64,000 bases of DNA, from the NCBI GenBank assembly GCA_907165275.2, contig OU015652.1, positions 9,873,001-9,937,000 of the forward strand, read 5' to 3'. The translations under genes and the position numbers were made by a program. A model generated the notes under the pieces. That model was given only the letters and a program-made list of their open reading frames with translations, was not told where the DNA came from and did not search any database. The DNA is from Zygaena filipendulae. Lineage: Eukaryota > Arthropoda > Insecta > Lepidoptera > Zygaenidae. Position 1 is the stretch's first letter, and every line of letters begins with the position of its first letter. Positions 61,876 through 64,000 of the stretch are shown here, piece after piece.

Positions 61876-62022
61876 TAACTAATTATTAAGAATGCTACTG
61901 TGAGTTTGTTTGTTTGTTACGCTTTTACGCTACTCAATCGGTCATTCTGAAATCTTGCAAATACGATGCCAGGCATACAGAAAATAATACAAGGTACTTT
62001 TATTCTGGAACGCCCAGGAGTA
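61876..62022 (+). mobile_element. Helitron-like element, 3' end missing
   Basis: 'aattattaagaatgctactgtgagtttg', 'caatcggtcattctgaaatcttgcaaatac' and 'gtacttttattctgga' match the family up to the GC-rich block; the terminal CTAG is absent. Confidence 0.5.
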
Positions 62023-62235
62023 AAAAATAAAAGTTCAATTCAAAATCAACTAAACGAAAAAACTTTAGAGAAAACTATTGTTGTTTCTTTATTTGTCCTA
62101 TATCACTCAGGAACACTGAAGCTTCCTTTGCAGTGGAAGACTTTTTTAATGGGCTCTGTAGGTAGTTCCAGATATAGATAGACGATGGATGGATGTTTCG
62201 GCAGACTTTGATTGATAAAGAAGATTTTATATTTT

Positions 62236-62440
62236 ATTATTTTTTTATTGTGAACAGGCTAGGCGTTTGATCACAGCTCACCTGATGTTGAGTGTGGTCA
62301 AAGACACACCTAGCCTGGAATGAAAACTGGCTTTTATGTGAGGCTGCCGGAACACACCGTTAGGTGCTTGGCGACAGATTTTCAACTTGAAGGTGGTAGC
62401 TAGCCATCCGGGCGCTTATAGAAAGTGCCCTACCAGTTAA
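62236..62440. mobile_element. Dispersed lepidopteran LINE-like 3' remnant
   Basis: 'aggctaggcgtttgatcacagctcacctgatg' and 'ccgggcgcttatagaaagtgccctaccag' are words I recognise from abundant lepidopteran repeats probably derived from non-LTR retrotransposon 3' ends. No coding sequence remains. Family name and orientation are not determined. Confidence 0.45.
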
Positions 62441-62447
62441 TTTGATT

Positions 62448-62522
62448 ATGGCCAAAAGTAAAGTTGCCCCCCTCAGAACACGACTCACTATTCCAAAACT
62501 GGAATTATGTGGAGCCGTGCTT
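62448..62522 (+). pseudogene. BEL/Pao retrotransposon pol fragment
   Basis: The frame reads AKSKVAPLRT then TIPKLELCGAVLL, the conserved block between the reverse transcriptase/RNase H and integrase regions of BEL/Pao Pol proteins. About 25 codons are recognisable; the open frame runs on to 62795 but has no pol-like sequence after them. It abuts the LINE-like remnant directly, so it is a truncated scrap. Confidence 0.7.
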
Positions 62523-64000
62523 CTACAAAACATACCTATAAATCACATACCCACAAATCACAATAATATAACTTTACCCCGTTATATACGTAAAGTGAAT
62601 ATAGATATTGCTTTATGTACTAATAAGAATATTTTATTTAAACATAAGTATAAGCCAATTTTACCAACAACCAAATTAAAAGTTCTTGATAAGAAAAAGA
62701 TCGACTGGAGTATTGGAAATACTTTTTGCTATACGAGCGTCTTGCAAAAGATTTTTCCTTATCTTTGTCACGCCCACACCGTTAACACCCACTAGGGCTT
62801 TATGAATTTAATTTATGCATATTTTTGTATTACCTACTTGTTCCACCGGCAACACTCAATCACCAGAATGCATTTTACTAATTTAATCGTAAGCAGGCAA
62901 GAACCCCCTATTTTTATCAGCAGTAACTAAGTTAAACTTAACTCATTTAACTATTGGGGTTAAATGAAATTGGTTTTAAGTCGATATGCCAACTTAAAGC
63001 TCTGAATATCCTGGTCTTTATTGGGTTTCTACGAAAAACGAACCACAATTTTTTTCTGTAACTGTAAAAATTCGAAAGTACGTTTATAATAATATGCTGA
63101 TTCATACCTATGGCGCGCGTTCACCGACGAGGTATTCGATTTGATGGCGAGATTAAACATGAAATATTGTGCACAGGTATACTTACACCCGTTATTAATT
63201 TAGAACAGGAAATAATGACCTGAAATTGTACCAGCTCCGGGCGGTTATTATTTTTAAACGTTACTTACAAAACGAAGCAGTGTTATCTATAATCTAGGTG
63301 AGTTGCTTACCTGAAAATAAAAAAGAGAACAAAATTAGATTATCACAGTGTAATTTTTACATACATTTCAAATATATAATATGATGAAAAGATTATTTAT
63401 AACTGCATACGAGAGAAAGTAAGGTTGCGCGCGTGACGTGACAAAATTAAGAAAACGTCTAAACTAATATTGAGATATTTACTATTTACTAACGTGAAAT
63501 CGCAACAAAAATATAAAATTGTATCTTCGTCAATATTGAATTCCTAAAATTATCAATTCCTTTTTTATAAATCAATTCTGGTTGTATAATTTAACGCGGA
63601 TTGGTCAATCTCCGTTCATTGTCGTAGCTATATATTTTGTTAAAACTGTTGCCTACCGGCTCGAATCATCTAGTGTGAGGAGATTCTTTTGAAAGTTTAT
63701 TCACACTATTTTGTAAATTTGTTGCTTTGTAGAAACGAATAAATAAATAAATAAAAAAAATTAAAAATAAACGTAAAATTGTAAAAAATTTATCTGGTCC
63801 TTATAGACAGCACAAAAGAAGTAGGTAAAGATTCTCAACAGAATCAAGCACGTTACACATTTTTTATACATCATGAGCGCTAAGCCGATTAAATCTCCAG
63901 CGAGGAAGAAGTTTTGTCTGAGCGCGAAAAATGTAATGACTTAAATAAATTTTGGTGTCCTTACGTGGCGTGGGCGGTAAGTACTTAAAGCATCGCGAAC
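62523..64000. other. No gene recognised
   Basis: AT-rich. Near the right edge the plus strand has ATG at 63873 with 23 further codons before TAA, then a good donor word GTAAGT at 63977-63982. This could be a 5' exon but there is no supporting domain. Confidence 0.45.

Noticed and set aside
31205..64000. EcR-A specific exon upstream of B1
   Set aside because: No minus-strand open frame resembling the EcR-A N-terminus was found.

Overview
This window looks like AT-rich nuclear DNA of a moth or butterfly. The only host gene exon I can name is the B1-isoform first coding exon of the ecdysone receptor gene (EcR), on the minus strand at 30895-31204. Its conserved blocks are those I know from lepidopteran EcR-B1. 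It ends in a phase-1 splice donor, so the sequence from 30894 down to 1 is most likely the first part of a very long EcR intron, with the DNA- and ligand-binding exons beyond the left edge. Sequence above 31204 is the 5' flank of the B1 promoter. An upstream EcR-A exon would have to lie outside the window.

Nearly everything else recognisable is mobile DNA. (1) A 3.2 kb RTE-clade non-LTR retrotransposon with one long open reading frame (16464-19698) sits inside a roughly 330 bp inverted-repeat MITE. It is flanked by an 11 bp target-site duplication. An uninterrupted copy of the same MITE at 55569-55919 shows the empty site. (2) A decayed PIF/Harbinger DNA transposon (43404-46524) keeps both terminal inverted repeats, a badly broken HARBI1-type nuclease gene on the plus strand and a better preserved Myb/SANT gene on the minus strand. 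(3) At least fifteen copies or fragments of a small non-autonomous Helitron-like family (TC start, hairpin, CTAG end, A|T insertion) are scattered in both orientations. (4) tRNA-derived SINEs, several hairpin or inverted-repeat MITEs, a BEL/Pao pol scrap and a remnant resembling a LINE 3' end make up the rest.

Region by region: 1-16 kb is EcR intron with few repeats and some GC-rich islands. 16-20 kb is the nested RTE insertion. 21-27 kb is a cluster of Helitrons, a SINE and two MITEs. 30-31.8 kb is the EcR-B1 exon with an unexplained exon-like open frame head-to-head with it. 33-42 kb holds scattered repeats, 43.4-46.5 kb is Harbinger and 53 kb is a long foldback element. From 55.5 to 62.5 kb is a dense Helitron/MITE zone that also contains a promoter-like segment with a TATA box and a splice donor (59.4-59.66 kb). 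No rRNA genes, functional tRNA genes or CRISPR arrays were seen. I found no clearly new biological system. The most informative structures are the nested RTE insertion with its empty site, the unevenly decayed two-gene Harbinger, and the unidentified open frame beside the EcR-B1 promoter.
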